DNA from: Pararcticibacter amylolyticus
Lineage (GTDB): Bacteria; Bacteroidota; Bacteroidia; Sphingobacteriales; Sphingobacteriaceae
Length of the DNA: 56,949 nt
Direction of reading: 5' to 3'
Assembly (NCBI RefSeq): GCF_003130405.1
Contig: NZ_QEAS01000026.1
Span: forward strand, 19,045-75,993
Shown here: positions 25,424 to 35,828 of the stretch, one piece after another
How positions within the stretch are numbered: position 1 is the stretch's first letter
Layout: each line of letters starts with the position of its first letter
Position numbers and translations under genes: made by a program
Notes under the pieces: model-generated
Told to the model about the DNA's origin: nothing
Database searches by the model: none
Seen by the model: only the letters and a program-made list of their open reading frames with translations

Positions 25424-27007
25424 TTAAAAATTGGGGTTCTGAACGATGCTGCCGCCGGAAAGCTGAATTTCTGTATTGGGGATCGGAAACAGCAGGTCGC
25501 GGTTTTCCTGGAACGTAATACCTTTATTACTGTTTTCCCGCTGGTTGCTGCGTTCGTATTCATCTGTCGACTCCTGCATGTTATAGCGGACGAAAGAACC
25601 ATTGGGACCCATAATATTGGCGATAGCTTTTTTGCCGTTATCGTCAGTCCAGCGACGGATATCATAAAGGCGCTGAAATTCGAGTGCCAGTTCCAGCCTT
25701 CTTTCCAGCCTGATGGCATTCCGTAGTGCGGTGCCTGAAGCTGTCACCGGAGGCAGGTTAACACTTGCGCGCCCGCGTACCCTGTTCAATGCCTGACGGG
25801 CATCGGCATCGCGGCCCACCGCATTGGCTGCTTCTGCGTACATCAGCAGTACGTCGGCAAAACGCAGCAAACGCTGATTGAGATTATTATGATTGCCGTC
25901 GTAGGGCGTAGGACGCAGATTGTGAGGGATATAGAACTTCCTGTTGATGCGCGCCGATTTATGCTGGCCCGGTGCAATCACATAGTTCTTTGCTTCAGGA
26001 GTATTGTCCCCGGCAACATCATCCCCGTTCTTAACAATGGTCCACCTCAAACGCTCAGCGTCACCCGCATCTATGAATGCTTTCTCCAGGTTACTGGTAG
26101 GTAAGCCCCAGGACCATCCGGAGTCATTGCGGGAACCTGTAAATACCGGAAGCCGTCCGCCGAGGTTGTACGTGAGGTCGGAACTATATTGTACCTCAAA
26201 AAGCGATTCAATACTGTTATTATGCTCGATCGACCACACATCTCCGAAATTGGGCAGAAGATCGTATTGATTTGACTGGATAACCTGTCCCAAGACGTCC
26301 AGTGCTTCGTTATATTTTTCCTGGTAGAGGTATGCTTTGCCGAGGTAACCCATTGCTGCACCCTTGGTAGCACGACCAAGATCGGCTGCCGGATATTCAC
26401 TTCTCAGCGGAAGATCGGCGATTGCATCCTGCAGATCCTGCTCGATCTGTTTGTAAGTTTCCTGGACGGAAGCTCTTGTAATACCCAGAATCTCGCTGGG
26501 TAGTTTCATTTCCGTAATCAGGGGCACCCCACCGAAATTTTTCACCAGCTCGAAATAATTAAAAGCACGGAGAAACTTGGCTTCAGCAATGATCCTCTTT
26601 CTGAGTGTCTCATTTTTGATGGGTGCACCGGGTACCTTGCTGATCACGATATTACATCTCAGGATGCTCTTGTAGCGGTATTGCCAGTAATTGCTGATAG
26701 GGCCATCCTGACTTGGGTTACCATAGTGGGCCGTCCGGAGCCAGTCGCTTTGCGATTGCGTCGTGTTTCCCATCCAGAGATCGTCAGAGGCCATTTCGAA
26801 GCCGACACTGGGTGCGGCTATCTGCCACCAGTCATCCCAGAACACACCCTGGTAGGCGCCTGTCAGCTGCTTCAGACATTCTTCTTCTGTCTGAAAGTAA
26901 GTGTTAAGATTCTCCTTTCCGAGCACCGGCTGTTCCAGGAAGTTAGAGCAACTGCTGAACGAATATAAAAATGTACAGCAGATAAATATTTTCAATGCAT
27001 GTCTCAT
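25424..27007 (-). CDS. SusD/RagB family nutrient-binding outer-membrane lipoprotein
   Basis: This is the glycan-binding lid protein of the HTCS-linked locus. The lipobox is FSSC (Cys20), followed by SNFLEQPVLGKEN. SusD blocks are AKFLRAFNYFELVKNFGGVPLI near residue 145, LLRFADVLLMYAEAANAVG near 390 and NAIRLERRLELALEFQRLYDIRRW near 435. The C-terminus is SIVQNPNF. At 527 residues it is normal. It starts 12 nt after the SusC gene and is followed 54 nt later by the GH30 gene. Confidence 0.94.
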   Translation of the reverse strand: MRHALKIFICCTFLYSFSSCSNFLEQPVLGKENLNTYFQTEEECLKQLTGAYQGVFWDDWWQIAAPSVGFEMASDDLWMGNTTQSQSDWLRTAHYGNPSQDGPISNYWQYRYKSILRCNIVISKVPGAPIKNETLRKRIIAEAKFLRAFNYFELVKNFGGVPLITEMKLPSEILGITRASVQETYKQIEQDLQDAIADLPLRSEYPAADLGRATKGAAMGYLGKAYLYQEKYNEALDVLGQVIQSNQYDLLPNFGDVWSIEHNNSIESLFEVQYSSDLTYNLGGRLPVFTGSRNDSGWSWGLPTSNLEKAFIDAGDAERLRWTIVKNGDDVAGDNTPEAKNYVIAPGQHKSARINRKFYIPHNLRPTPYDGNHNNLNQRLLRFADVLLMYAEAANAVGRDADARQALNRVRGRASVNLPPVTASGTALRNAIRLERRLELALEFQRLYDIRRWTDDNGKKAIANIMGPNGSFVRYNMQESTDEYERSNQRENSNKGITFQENRDLLFPIPNTEIQLSGGSIVQNPNF

Positions 27008-27019
27008 CTCTGTTGCAGA

Positions 27020-30000
27020 TTAAAAGTTAACGTTTACACCAAATAGGAACGTACGGGGGTTGGGGTACGCGATATTATCGATCCCTGCTTCCAGGACGCC
27101 TCCCAGGCCTGCCCGTTCCGGATCCATTCCGGAGTAACCGGTGATAGTGAAAAGATTCTGACCGGAGGCGGATAATCGCACTCCCATTCCTTTCGTTATT
27201 TTTTTAGGAAGCGTATATCCTAACTGAAGCAGGTTGCAGCGGAAATAGGAGCCATCCTCCACGAAGAAAGAAGACACACGCTTGAAGTTGAGGTTTGAAT
27301 CTTTATCAGAAAGACGCGGGTAGAAATTACTGGTGCCTTCACCTCTCCATGCTTTGTCATAAGCATCTGCATATACATTCTGGCCATCCGCACCCGAATA
27401 GAACCCAGCCATTGCGCTATTGTAAATATCGTTGCCGAATGTCCCGTAAAAGTTAGAAACCAGGTCGACGTTTTTGTAAGACAAGCGGATATTCAACCCT
27501 GCTGTCAGGTCGGGAAATGCCTTGCCGATATACGTTTTGTCCTTTTCATTCAGAACTCCGTCACGATTCAGGTCTTTAAAACGAATATCGCCGGGCACAG
27601 CATACTGCTGGAGGATTTCCCCATGTTCGCCTGTATGACTATTTATTTCTGTCTGATTTTGGAATATCCCATCCGCTACATATCCATAGAAACGGCTGAT
27701 CTCGCCCCCTTCTTCGTTCCTGGTAATAAAGTCATTGAAGAAGCCGCCTCTTAACAGCGGGGTATTATCGACAAATTTGAGCGCTTTGTTCTTTACGTTC
27801 GAAAGGTTTATACCGGCTTCATATCCAAAGTCGCCAGTTTTATCTTTCCACCTAAAAGATAGTTCCCATCCTCTGGCCTGCATGGTGCCGATGTTTGTCA
27901 TCATTTCACCGGCCCACATTGGATATCCAAGTATAGAAAGATTAGGTTTCGGCATGAGCATACCCTTCGATTTTTTAGAGAAGAAATCAGCTGTGATATC
28001 CAGTTTGCCCTTCAGTAAACTGACATCCAAACCCATATTGTAATCTTCTACAGTTTCCCACCCGAGCTGAGTGTTTCCAACCTGGCTGATCGAGGTGCCT
28101 ATTTGTCGTTCGCCCCCCGGGCCGAACACGTAATCTGAGGCTCCGATAAGGTTCAGGTAGAGATCGGGATCTATATTCTGATTACCTACACGTCCCCATC
28201 CTGCGCGGATCTTCAGGTTGGAAATAGCTTCCACATCTTTTAGAAATGCTTCTTCTGACGCACGCCATGCTACTGAGACTGACGGGGACTTTGCGTATTT
28301 ATTTCCTGAAGGAAATCTTGATGAACCGTCTATCCTGTATGTACCGGTCAAGTAATAGCGGTTATCATAGTTATACATAATACGTCCCAGGTACGAGATC
28401 AGGGTCCTGTATATGTTGGTGCCGGAAGATTGCGGAGTTAAGGTGCCCGCATTGAGATATTGCAGGTCAGGATGATTGCTTGGAACTCCGTCACGTGATC
28501 CGAAGAGCTGGTAATCTCCTTCTTTTTCCATTGTGAAGGCGCCCATCATGTTGAAATGATGCATCGTCGCAATCGTTGTATTGTAATTCAGCGTATTGAT
28601 CCAGTTCCAATCGACCCAGTTCCTTGCGGTTCTCTGAATTTTAGTCCGGTCGTTCTTTTCCAGGTTATCAATATAAAATACAGGAGAAAATTCGTCGCTT
28701 AACCTGAACCTGGCATTAACGCTATACTGCGTCCTGGCAACAAGCCCTTTTACCGGCTCTATGCTGATAAATGGAATCATCAGCATCCCGTATTCGTTGC
28801 TGTGACGGTTCTCCCGCGCCACGCTTGCCACGGGGTTCCATGTCTGGTTGTTATAAGAACGTGCATAGTTGTTAAAGGGGTTTGCTACCCAGTCTTCCTG
28901 TGCATTAAAAACAGGTGTTGTGGGATCCATTCGCATAACAGACGAAAACAGGTCGGGGGTATCGTTCCAGTTCTCATATTTTGGAGCCAGGTTTATCCCC
29001 GCTTTTACAGTTTTGCTGAACGTATATTCTGTGTTGAAGCGTCCGGTGATGCGCTTCCATTGTCCAACATCAAATTGCGATTGCTGTTGAAAATATCCAA
29101 GGCTTCCGCTGTATATCAGCTTATCATTACCTCCCTGGAAACTCAGATTATGCGTCTGGGTATATCCGAAATCATTCACCGTCTGATCCCACCAGTCTGT
29201 GTTGATCCCTTTGTCCGACTTTTCATTCCAGAGTGGGGTAGATTCATCATTCGTGTATCTTTCCTTGAAAACCAACGCATACGTGGCGGCATCTGCCAGT
29301 TTAGGTTTGGTGATGGTTTGAAGACCCACGGAGGAATTGAGCTGAAAACGGTTCTTGCCCTGGGTACCTTTTTTGGTCGTTATTATAATGATCCCGTTTG
29401 CTCCCCTCGTACCATAAATGGCAGAGGCAGACGCATCTTTCAGTATTTCAATACTCTCAATATCGTCCTGATTAAGGAAATTAATATTCGTTCCTACCGG
29501 TGATCCATCTACTACATACAGGGGATCCGTCCCGTTTATGGTCGTTACTCCACGGATCAGGACCCGCGGAGAAGCCCCCGGGCCGCCACTTGCCGTAACC
29601 TGCACACCGTTTGCCTTCCCCTGCAGCGAAAGCATGGCATTGCCCGCAGTCGTGTTTTTCAGATCCTCACCTTTTACTGTACTGATCGAGCTGGTCAGAT
29701 CGCTTCTTTTGGCCACACCATACCCGATCACCACTACCTCATCCAACATTTTTTGATCTTCGGCCAGGCTGACATTTATCGTGTGGTTTTCATTTACCGT
29801 TACTTCTTTCGCGACATAACCGGCATATGAAAACACGAGCACACTATTGTTGCCGACACTCAGGGTGTATTGCCCGTTAATGTCCGTTGCGGTGCCGTTC
29901 TTAGTGCCTTTTTCCTTAACGGTTACGCCGATCAGGGTTTCATTGTCTTTGCTGGCTGTTACCTTCCCCCTGACGGTGACCCTGGTCTGAGCCGGCAGAA

Positions 30001-30046
30001 ATAAGGGCAGTATAAGCAACAGCAATACTAAATATCTCTTTGTCAT
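27020..30046 (-). CDS. SusC/RagA family TonB-dependent outer-membrane transporter
   Basis: This is the outer-membrane importer of the glycan locus. The signal peptide (1-19) is followed by a carboxypeptidase-like regulatory domain (ETLIGVTVKEKGTKNGTATD, DINGQYTLSVG). A TonB box-like DEVVVIGYGVA is near residue 105. The plug has PLYVVDGSPVG and ILKDASASAIYGTRGANGII. The barrel ends FLFGVNVNF. Length 1008 residues. It sits 18 nt after the SusE/F-like gene and 12 nt before SusD. The substrate is probably the oligosaccharide made by the GH30 enzyme. Confidence 0.95.
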   Translation of the reverse strand: MTKRYLVLLLLILPLFLPAQTRVTVRGKVTASKDNETLIGVTVKEKGTKNGTATDINGQYTLSVGNNSVLVFSYAGYVAKEVTVNENHTINVSLAEDQKMLDEVVVIGYGVAKRSDLTSSISTVKGEDLKNTTAGNAMLSLQGKANGVQVTASGGPGASPRVLIRGVTTINGTDPLYVVDGSPVGTNINFLNQDDIESIEILKDASASAIYGTRGANGIIIITTKKGTQGKNRFQLNSSVGLQTITKPKLADAATYALVFKERYTNDESTPLWNEKSDKGINTDWWDQTVNDFGYTQTHNLSFQGGNDKLIYSGSLGYFQQQSQFDVGQWKRITGRFNTEYTFSKTVKAGINLAPKYENWNDTPDLFSSVMRMDPTTPVFNAQEDWVANPFNNYARSYNNQTWNPVASVARENRHSNEYGMLMIPFISIEPVKGLVARTQYSVNARFRLSDEFSPVFYIDNLEKNDRTKIQRTARNWVDWNWINTLNYNTTIATMHHFNMMGAFTMEKEGDYQLFGSRDGVPSNHPDLQYLNAGTLTPQSSGTNIYRTLISYLGRIMYNYDNRYYLTGTYRIDGSSRFPSGNKYAKSPSVSVAWRASEEAFLKDVEAISNLKIRAGWGRVGNQNIDPDLYLNLIGASDYVFGPGGERQIGTSISQVGNTQLGWETVEDYNMGLDVSLLKGKLDITADFFSKKSKGMLMPKPNLSILGYPMWAGEMMTNIGTMQARGWELSFRWKDKTGDFGYEAGINLSNVKNKALKFVDNTPLLRGGFFNDFITRNEEGGEISRFYGYVADGIFQNQTEINSHTGEHGEILQQYAVPGDIRFKDLNRDGVLNEKDKTYIGKAFPDLTAGLNIRLSYKNVDLVSNFYGTFGNDIYNSAMAGFYSGADGQNVYADAYDKAWRGEGTSNFYPRLSDKDSNLNFKRVSSFFVEDGSYFRCNLLQLGYTLPKKITKGMGVRLSASGQNLFTITGYSGMDPERAGLGGVLEAGIDNIAYPNPRTFLFGVNVNF

Positions 30047-30064
30047 TTTGCTTTAGTTTATGAA

Positions 30065-31492
30065 TTAATTAATCGGATAGAGCTGGGAGCGCTTCAGGTG
30101 CGTGTCGAATTTGAAAATATATCTTCCTGATGTTGTCACTTTCCAGTCTCCGGGATTTTCTCCGTCGTTTGAGACATTTGCTTCCGGATCGTCGCTGCGG
30201 TCCCAGCGCCAGAACGGCTCAGGCCACCATCCCCATGAATGCTGTGCCTGGATGATGAAACCGATAGTAGCCCCGGCCTGGAGGGTCATCTCCACCGAGA
30301 ACTGGTATTTATTTTCCGGGTTCTGGGTGAGCAATAAGGGAGATGCCGTGTTCCAGTTTCCGGCATTCGGTACACCACTTCCCACGAGACCGATCTGAAG
30401 CGGGATACTACCTTCACCCGGGCGGGTAGGATCCAGGAGCATCGGGCTTCCTATTGCCAAAGGAGCATCTGAGGGAGTGTAGGGCGTTACCGAATAAACG
30501 CCGGTTTTTACATTGAAGTTTATTTCATAATATCCTTTTGCAGGAAGGCTTATCGGAAGTGACACTTCCGGGTCATCCGTCAGCAAATTGTTATTTAAAG
30601 GATCTACACCGAAGCAGATCGGGCTGAAGTCCGTTTTTTGCGGGATAAATCTGATCTGCGTACCTGCAGCGGCTGAATAGTACCGGGCTTTATAGGTAAA
30701 TGCCCCGCTGCGTGAGATCAGCATTGGAACGCCAAAAATGTCACTGTTCAGTTTTGCGGCGTCCGCTACATCAGTGAGGTACATTTTAGGGAAATCCGGC
30801 ATTTCAGAGACCGTGATGATACTTGAACTTTTTGCTTCAAGCCCTGCTTTGTCTGTCGCCACAAGCGACAAGGTATACGTCGCCAGTGCAGCAGGCAGGT
30901 TAATAGCCTCATTGAACTGGAGCATTTTTCCGGAATTGGTGAATTCCGTTACATCTTTGGTGTAATTGATCTCGGGGATCTCAATCCTCACCTGTTTTAA
31001 AGCCTTGTCATCATTTACTGTAAACTTAACGTTTAAGCGGGTCGTGCTTTTCAGGAGAACTGTAACGGCCTTATCCGGAGCAATGGCAAAAACCGGGTTG
31101 GTAAAGTCGCCGTCCATCGTGATCATAACAGTCGACTTTGTTGAGCGCCCTCCACGGTCGAGAACCGTAATCTCCAGCGGGAAGTTGTCTCCCTTCAGAT
31201 CCTTTTTTGTTGTGAACCTGTAGCTCAGATCATAAGCATACACCGTGCTGTCAAGGGTCAGATCGATCGTTTTGTTAAGATCAAATTCCGTGTTCTTCAG
31301 ATTGACGGATTTGATCCCGTCTTTGTCTTCGATCCTGGCCCGGATAACGAATTCGCGGCCCGGTTCTGTCGATATACGGTCTGATGCAGCTTCGATGCTG
31401 GGGGGTAAGCCGTCAACATCTTTAAACTCATCTTTCTTACATCCACACAACAGGCACGCAGCAAGCAATAGCAGGGTAAAGTACCTTTTCAT
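30065..31492 (-). CDS. SusE/SusF-like glycan-binding outer-membrane lipoprotein
   Basis: This is a surface glycan-binding protein of the locus. I place the start at 31492 (MKRYFTLLLLAACLLCGC), giving a lipobox Cys18; an in-frame ATG at 31555 would precede the promoter element at 31522. After the lipobox come two or more Ig-like beta domains (about 25-225; DGIKSVNLKNTEFDLN, DKALKQVRIEIPEINY). C-terminal starch-binding-like repeats follow, with aromatic residues in SWGWWPEPFWRWDRSDD. The end, DWKVTTSGRYIFKFDTHLK, is a SusF/SusE signature. It is the first gene of the operon, whereas SusE/F genes usually follow SusD. Confidence 0.85.
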   Translation of the reverse strand: MKRYFTLLLLAACLLCGCKKDEFKDVDGLPPSIEAASDRISTEPGREFVIRARIEDKDGIKSVNLKNTEFDLNKTIDLTLDSTVYAYDLSYRFTTKKDLKGDNFPLEITVLDRGGRSTKSTVMITMDGDFTNPVFAIAPDKAVTVLLKSTTRLNVKFTVNDDKALKQVRIEIPEINYTKDVTEFTNSGKMLQFNEAINLPAALATYTLSLVATDKAGLEAKSSSIITVSEMPDFPKMYLTDVADAAKLNSDIFGVPMLISRSGAFTYKARYYSAAAGTQIRFIPQKTDFSPICFGVDPLNNNLLTDDPEVSLPISLPAKGYYEINFNVKTGVYSVTPYTPSDAPLAIGSPMLLDPTRPGEGSIPLQIGLVGSGVPNAGNWNTASPLLLTQNPENKYQFSVEMTLQAGATIGFIIQAQHSWGWWPEPFWRWDRSDDPEANVSNDGENPGDWKVTTSGRYIFKFDTHLKRSQLYPIN

Positions 31493-31521
31493 ATAATTTA
31501 AGTTTTGGTTATAAACTGTAA

Positions 31522-31529
31522 CAAAAGTA
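31522..31529 (-). promoter_or_regulatory. Bacteroidota -7 element of the glycan-utilization operon
   Basis: On the minus strand this reads TACTTTTG, an exact TAnnTTTG match. It lies 29 nt before the start codon of the SusE/F-like gene. The HTCS gene is divergent, so its binding site should be in 31493-31667. Confidence 0.5.
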
Positions 31530-31638
31530 GGCGGACCGGCTTCCGGCATGCGCATACAGATCCGTCAATTGTAGATCGCAGATCGGTCATTTCCGTGATA
31601 AACCGTCCCCCGTGTCCTCTTGAAAGCCCCCCAGTTGT

Positions 31639-31646
31639 TATCTTTG
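31639..31646 (+). promoter_or_regulatory. Bacteroidota -7 element of the HTCS gene
   Basis: TATCTTTG matches TAnnTTTG exactly, 12 to 21 nt before the two candidate ATG starts (31659 and 31668). A TTG lies 16 nt upstream of it, a slightly short -33 spacing. Confidence 0.5.
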
Positions 31647-31667
31647 AGCCTGGAATTAATGAATTAT

Positions 31668-34600
31668 ATGCCTGTAAAATTACTCTGTTTATTTTGCCTG
31701 GTCTCACTTACATTGTTTGGACAAACCCGGAATTATGATATAAAAAAACTGGGTATCGAACAAGGGATCTCCAGCAACTATGTGGTGAGCATCACCCAGG
31801 ACAGGAAGGGCTTCCTGTGGTTTGCTACGGAGTCGGGACTCAACAGGTTCGACGGAAGCAAATTCAGGGTCTACAAAAAGAACCAGGGTACTTCCGCTAT
31901 TAGCGGAAACGAACTGAATAAAGTATATGCAGATCAATATGAGGATGTGGTGTGGATTGCCACGCAAAGAGAGGGCTTGAACAGGTTTGACTGCAATACC
32001 GGGAAGCTGACGCATTATAAGCACGACGATGCCCGCCCGGCGGGAATTATTACTAATGATATTACGGATATCAGCAATTCGGGAAACGGCAATCTTTGGA
32101 TCTCAACCTATTACAGGGGAGTCGAGTATTTTGACAAGAAGAACGAAACCTTTATCCACTACAACAGGGCTACAGTCCCGGGAATGGTGAGCGACAACGT
32201 GTGGTCGGTCGCCGAAGACAGTAAAGGCAATCTATATATCGGACATGTAAATGCCGGTCTGAGCATCCTTTCATTAAAAGATAGAAAAATACGGAATTTC
32301 AGGCACCGCGCCGGCGATGAGGCGAGTTTACCCGGCGACGAAGTAAAAACCGTCTATGTCGACAGGAGTGATAACGTGTGGATCGGTACGAATAATGGCC
32401 TGGCCCTGTTTAACAGCGAGAAAGGATCATTTGTGGTCTTCAAACATGATCCGGCTAACAGTTTGTCGCTTGCTGCAAACTTTGTTTACACCATCCGGCA
32501 GCTTCACGACGGGAAACTTTGGATCGGTACAGAGAAAGGAGGGATCAGTATTTTAGATGTAAAGCACAATATGTTCCTGGATCCCCGGCATATTTTACTG
32601 GAACATATTTCTTACAGCGGTGACGACAGCGGTTTATCGAATCCGACTATCCGCAGTATTTTCCAGGACTCATTTAATAATATCTGGCTGGGGACTTACG
32701 GAGGGGGAGTCAATTTTATCGGTCACCGGCCCCCGCTTTTCAGAACATGGACTTATTCGCCGATCCAGACCAGGAAAGAGGTCTTAAACAACCCTGTAGC
32801 CTGGGGGATCAGCAGCGATACGAGAGGCCGGATATGGGTAGGAACCGATGGGGGAGGCATCAATATCTTTCAGAACGGAAGAAGGACCGGGACCATCAGC
32901 AGGCAGAAGGATAAACTAGCCGACGACGCGGTTTTAGCCGCTATGCGCGATAGCTCAGGGAATCTCTGGTTTGGAACTTTTAAAGGAGGTGTAAATGTTT
33001 TGAATCCTCAGGGTCAGCGGATCATACATTTCGGAGCAGGCGGCAACGATTCAGACATCCGGTGTTTTTATGAAGACAGCGGCCATATCGTCTGGGTGGG
33101 CAGCAGCAGCGGCTTGTACCAGTATAATACCCTGACGAAACAACTCAAACTTTATTCTTCAGGGAATTCGAAGATTCCTGGAAACCTGGTCAGGGCAGTT
33201 TCAAAAGATAATAAAGGACAATTATGGGTAGGGTTCTTCGGACAGGGACTTGCTGTTCTGGATAAAGACCTCCGTGTCGTGAAGACGTACGACACTTATT
33301 CAGGGTTTCCCTCCAATACGGTAAATTATATTTACAGGGACAGGAAGGGCGGAATGTGGGTGGCTACCGGTGAAGGGCTTGTCTGGTTCAGGAACGGCGG
33401 TTCGTATCAGGCCTTTACTGAAAAAGATGGCCTCAGCAACAGCCATATCCGGGCTATAACGGAAGATGCAAACGGCAATATCTGGTTCAGCACGATAGGA
33501 GGCATCAGCCGTTTTATGCCTTCGCAGAAGAGGTTCTTTAATTACGACTATCACCATGGAGTTCCCCTGGGAGACTTCATGAGCGGATCTGTCACAAAAG
33601 ACCCGGGCGGAAAGATCTACTTCGGTTCTCAAAACGGCGTATGTTATTTTGACCCCTTACTGATCCCGACCCATATTAAGCTGCCCGAAACCATCATTAC
33701 GGGATTCAAGGTGTATCAAAACCAGCTGAAAGCCGATAACGTAAGCGATCTTCCTGTCAACTCCGGTATTCACTTAAATTACCGGCAGAATACCTTCAGT
33801 GTTTCCTTTAATGTTCTTGATTTTTCGCTGAACCAGTTAACGGAATATGCTTACATGCTCAGGGGATTATCTGATTCATGGAATCAGGTACAGGGAGATA
33901 ACTCTGTTACTTTCAGGAATATTCCCCCTGGTACATACGAATTGCTGATCCGGTCGAGGATCAAAAACCAGGATTGGAAGGACAACATCACCTCCCTGAG
34001 AATTGTGATTTCTCCTCCTTTCTGGCTTACATGGTGGGCAAAGACAATTTATATGCTGGCCGCCGGAGTCGTCGGGTGGTTTATTCTTCGATTTTATAAG
34101 CGAAAGCTTAACCTCGAAAACTCACTCGTACTCGAAAAGATGAATCACCGCCATGAGCAGGAACTGCATGATGAGCGCATCCGGTTCTTTACGAATATTA
34201 CTCATGAACTGCGTACGCCGCTGACCCTCATTCTCGGGCCGCTGGAAGATCTCAAAGGAGAGACAGGCCTTTCAGAAAATCATTCTTCCAGGATATCGGT
34301 CATTCATAAAAGTGCTGCGCGGCTTCTGACCCTGATCAATCAGCTCCTGGAATTTCAGAAAACCGAAAGCCAGAACAGAAAACTAACCGTGCTGCGCGGA
34401 AACATCGAACAACTGGTCCTCGAAACCGGATTAAAGTACAAGGAGTTGAATACCAATAAAAACGTTGACTTCAGTATCGTTTCAGAAACCAGAAACACCA
34501 CGTGGTATTTCGACCCGGATATCGTAGCCACCATTCTGGATAATTTGCTTTCCAATGCTTTTAAGTATACGCAAACAGGCAGTATTGTCCTGGCTCTGAG

Positions 34601-35714
34601 GGACGTAACAGACCATGGTGTTCAGTTCACTGAAATCGAAGTGAGTGATACGGGAAGCGGGATCCCTGCTGACGCCATTTCAAAGATCTTTGAACGGTAT
34701 TATCAGGTTGGAAGGGACAGGCATGTATCGGGTACTGGCATTGGCCTGGCCCTCGCTCAGAATCTTGCATCCATTCATGAAGGAAAGATCTTCGTAGAAA
34801 GCACGCTGGGGGAAGGGTCATCTTTCCGGTTCCGCATCGGCACAAACAACGGGTATCCTGATGCGATACACCAGGATGCGGTGCTGCCTGAAGATGTTTT
34901 GATACATGAAGAGGGAAAGCAGTCCGGAGGAAAGCAGGTGGTGCTGGTAGTGGAAGACAATCATGATATCAGAGATTACATCTTCCAGTCCCTGTCAGAA
35001 CAGTATCTGGTTTATACGGCAGCGAATGGAAAGGAGGGCATTGAAAAGGCCTTTACGCACATTCCCGACATTATAGTAAGTGATATCATGATGCCTGAAG
35101 CGGATGGGTTTGAACTTGGTAAAACACTCAAAGAGGATATCAGGACCAGTCATATCCCGATCATTTTCCTAACCGTCAGGGATGCTGTGCTGGATCGTAA
35201 AGAAAGTTATAATATTGGCGTCGACTCTTATCTAACCAAACCATTCAGTGCAGAATTGCTGAAAAGCCGTATAGGTAATTTGCTTGACGCCCGGAAAAAG
35301 CTCGCTGAACTGATCAGCAAAAATACGGATAGTAAACATGCAGGCATTGCAGGCTCGCTGAACAAAATAGACAATGAATTTATTGAGAAAATAACCAGCG
35401 TTATTGAAGAGAATATTGATTCTGACAAGATTGATGTGGTGTTTATCGCTGATAAGATGATGATGAGCCATTCTACTTTATATCGTAAAGTGAAGGCGCT
35501 GGCAGGAATATCGGTCAATGAGTTTATCCGGAAGGTGAGGATCCGTCATGCCGAAAAGCTGTTGCTGACCGGCCGGTATACTATTTCGGAAATCTCTTAT
35601 ATGGTGGGAATCAACAGCATTACCTACTTCCGGCAATGCTTTAAAGACGAATTTGGCCTGGCTCCGTCAGAATATGTAAAGAAACTTAACAGCAGCGATT
35701 CCTCTTTGTCATAA
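31668..35714 (+). CDS. Hybrid two-component system sensor/regulator (HTCS)
   Basis: One polypeptide senses a periplasmic glycan fragment and activates transcription. A signal peptide (LLCLFCLVSLTLFGQ) precedes about 14 two-component propeller repeats (WFATESGLNRFDG, WIGTNNGLALFN, WVATGEGLVWF). Then come a Y_Y_Y domain (about 665-765; YAYMLRGLSDSWNQV) and one membrane helix (FWLTWWAKTIYMLAAGVVGW). The histidine kinase has phosphorylated His846 in FFTNITHELRTPLTL and ATPase motifs DTGSGIP and GTGIGLALAQ. The receiver has Asp1139 in VSDIMMPEADG, and the C-terminus is an AraC-type HTH. The start is the ATG at 31668 (or 31659), since an upstream TTG precedes the promoter element. It is divergent from the GH30/GH2 operon, its likely target. 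Confidence 0.95.
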   Translation: MPVKLLCLFCLVSLTLFGQTRNYDIKKLGIEQGISSNYVVSITQDRKGFLWFATESGLNRFDGSKFRVYKKNQGTSAISGNELNKVYADQYEDVVWIATQREGLNRFDCNTGKLTHYKHDDARPAGIITNDITDISNSGNGNLWISTYYRGVEYFDKKNETFIHYNRATVPGMVSDNVWSVAEDSKGNLYIGHVNAGLSILSLKDRKIRNFRHRAGDEASLPGDEVKTVYVDRSDNVWIGTNNGLALFNSEKGSFVVFKHDPANSLSLAANFVYTIRQLHDGKLWIGTEKGGISILDVKHNMFLDPRHILLEHISYSGDDSGLSNPTIRSIFQDSFNNIWLGTYGGGVNFIGHRPPLFRTWTYSPIQTRKEVLNNPVAWGISSDTRGRIWVGTDGGGINIFQNGRRTGTISRQKDKLADDAVLAAMRDSSGNLWFGTFKGGVNVLNPQGQRIIHFGAGGNDSDIRCFYEDSGHIVWVGSSSGLYQYNTLTKQLKLYSSGNSKIPGNLVRAVSKDNKGQLWVGFFGQGLAVLDKDLRVVKTYDTYSGFPSNTVNYIYRDRKGGMWVATGEGLVWFRNGGSYQAFTEKDGLSNSHIRAITEDANGNIWFSTIGGISRFMPSQKRFFNYDYHHGVPLGDFMSGSVTKDPGGKIYFGSQNGVCYFDPLLIPTHIKLPETIITGFKVYQNQLKADNVSDLPVNSGIHLNYRQNTFSVSFNVLDFSLNQLTEYAYMLRGLSDSWNQVQGDNSVTFRNIPPGTYELLIRSRIKNQDWKDNITSLRIVISPPFWLTWWAKTIYMLAAGVVGWFILRFYKRKLNLENSLVLEKMNHRHEQELHDERIRFFTNITHELRTPLTLILGPLEDLKGETGLSENHSSRISVIHKSAARLLTLINQLLEFQKTESQNRKLTVLRGNIEQLVLETGLKYKELNTNKNVDFSIVSETRNTTWYFDPDIVATILDNLLSNAFKYTQTGSIVLALRDVTDHGVQFTEIEVSDTGSGIPADAISKIFERYYQVGRDRHVSGTGIGLALAQNLASIHEGKIFVESTLGEGSSFRFRIGTNNGYPDAIHQDAVLPEDVLIHEEGKQSGGKQVVLVVEDNHDIRDYIFQSLSEQYLVYTAANGKEGIEKAFTHIPDIIVSDIMMPEADGFELGKTLKEDIRTSHIPIIFLTVRDAVLDRKESYNIGVDSYLTKPFSAELLKSRIGNLLDARKKLAELISKNTDSKHAGIAGSLNKIDNEFIEKITSVIEENIDSDKIDVVFIADKMMMSHSTLYRKVKALAGISVNEFIRKVRIRHAEKLLLTGRYTISEISYMVGINSITYFRQCFKDEFGLAPSEYVKKLNSSDSSLS

Positions 35715-35828
35715 GAAAAACGCCTGGCAGATCAAACACAGGCGGGGATTCGTATATTTATCCTGAACACATCCGGTATGTACTACGGAAAAACTCCCTG
35801 CCTCCGGATGGCGCCAGCTTGATCAGGA

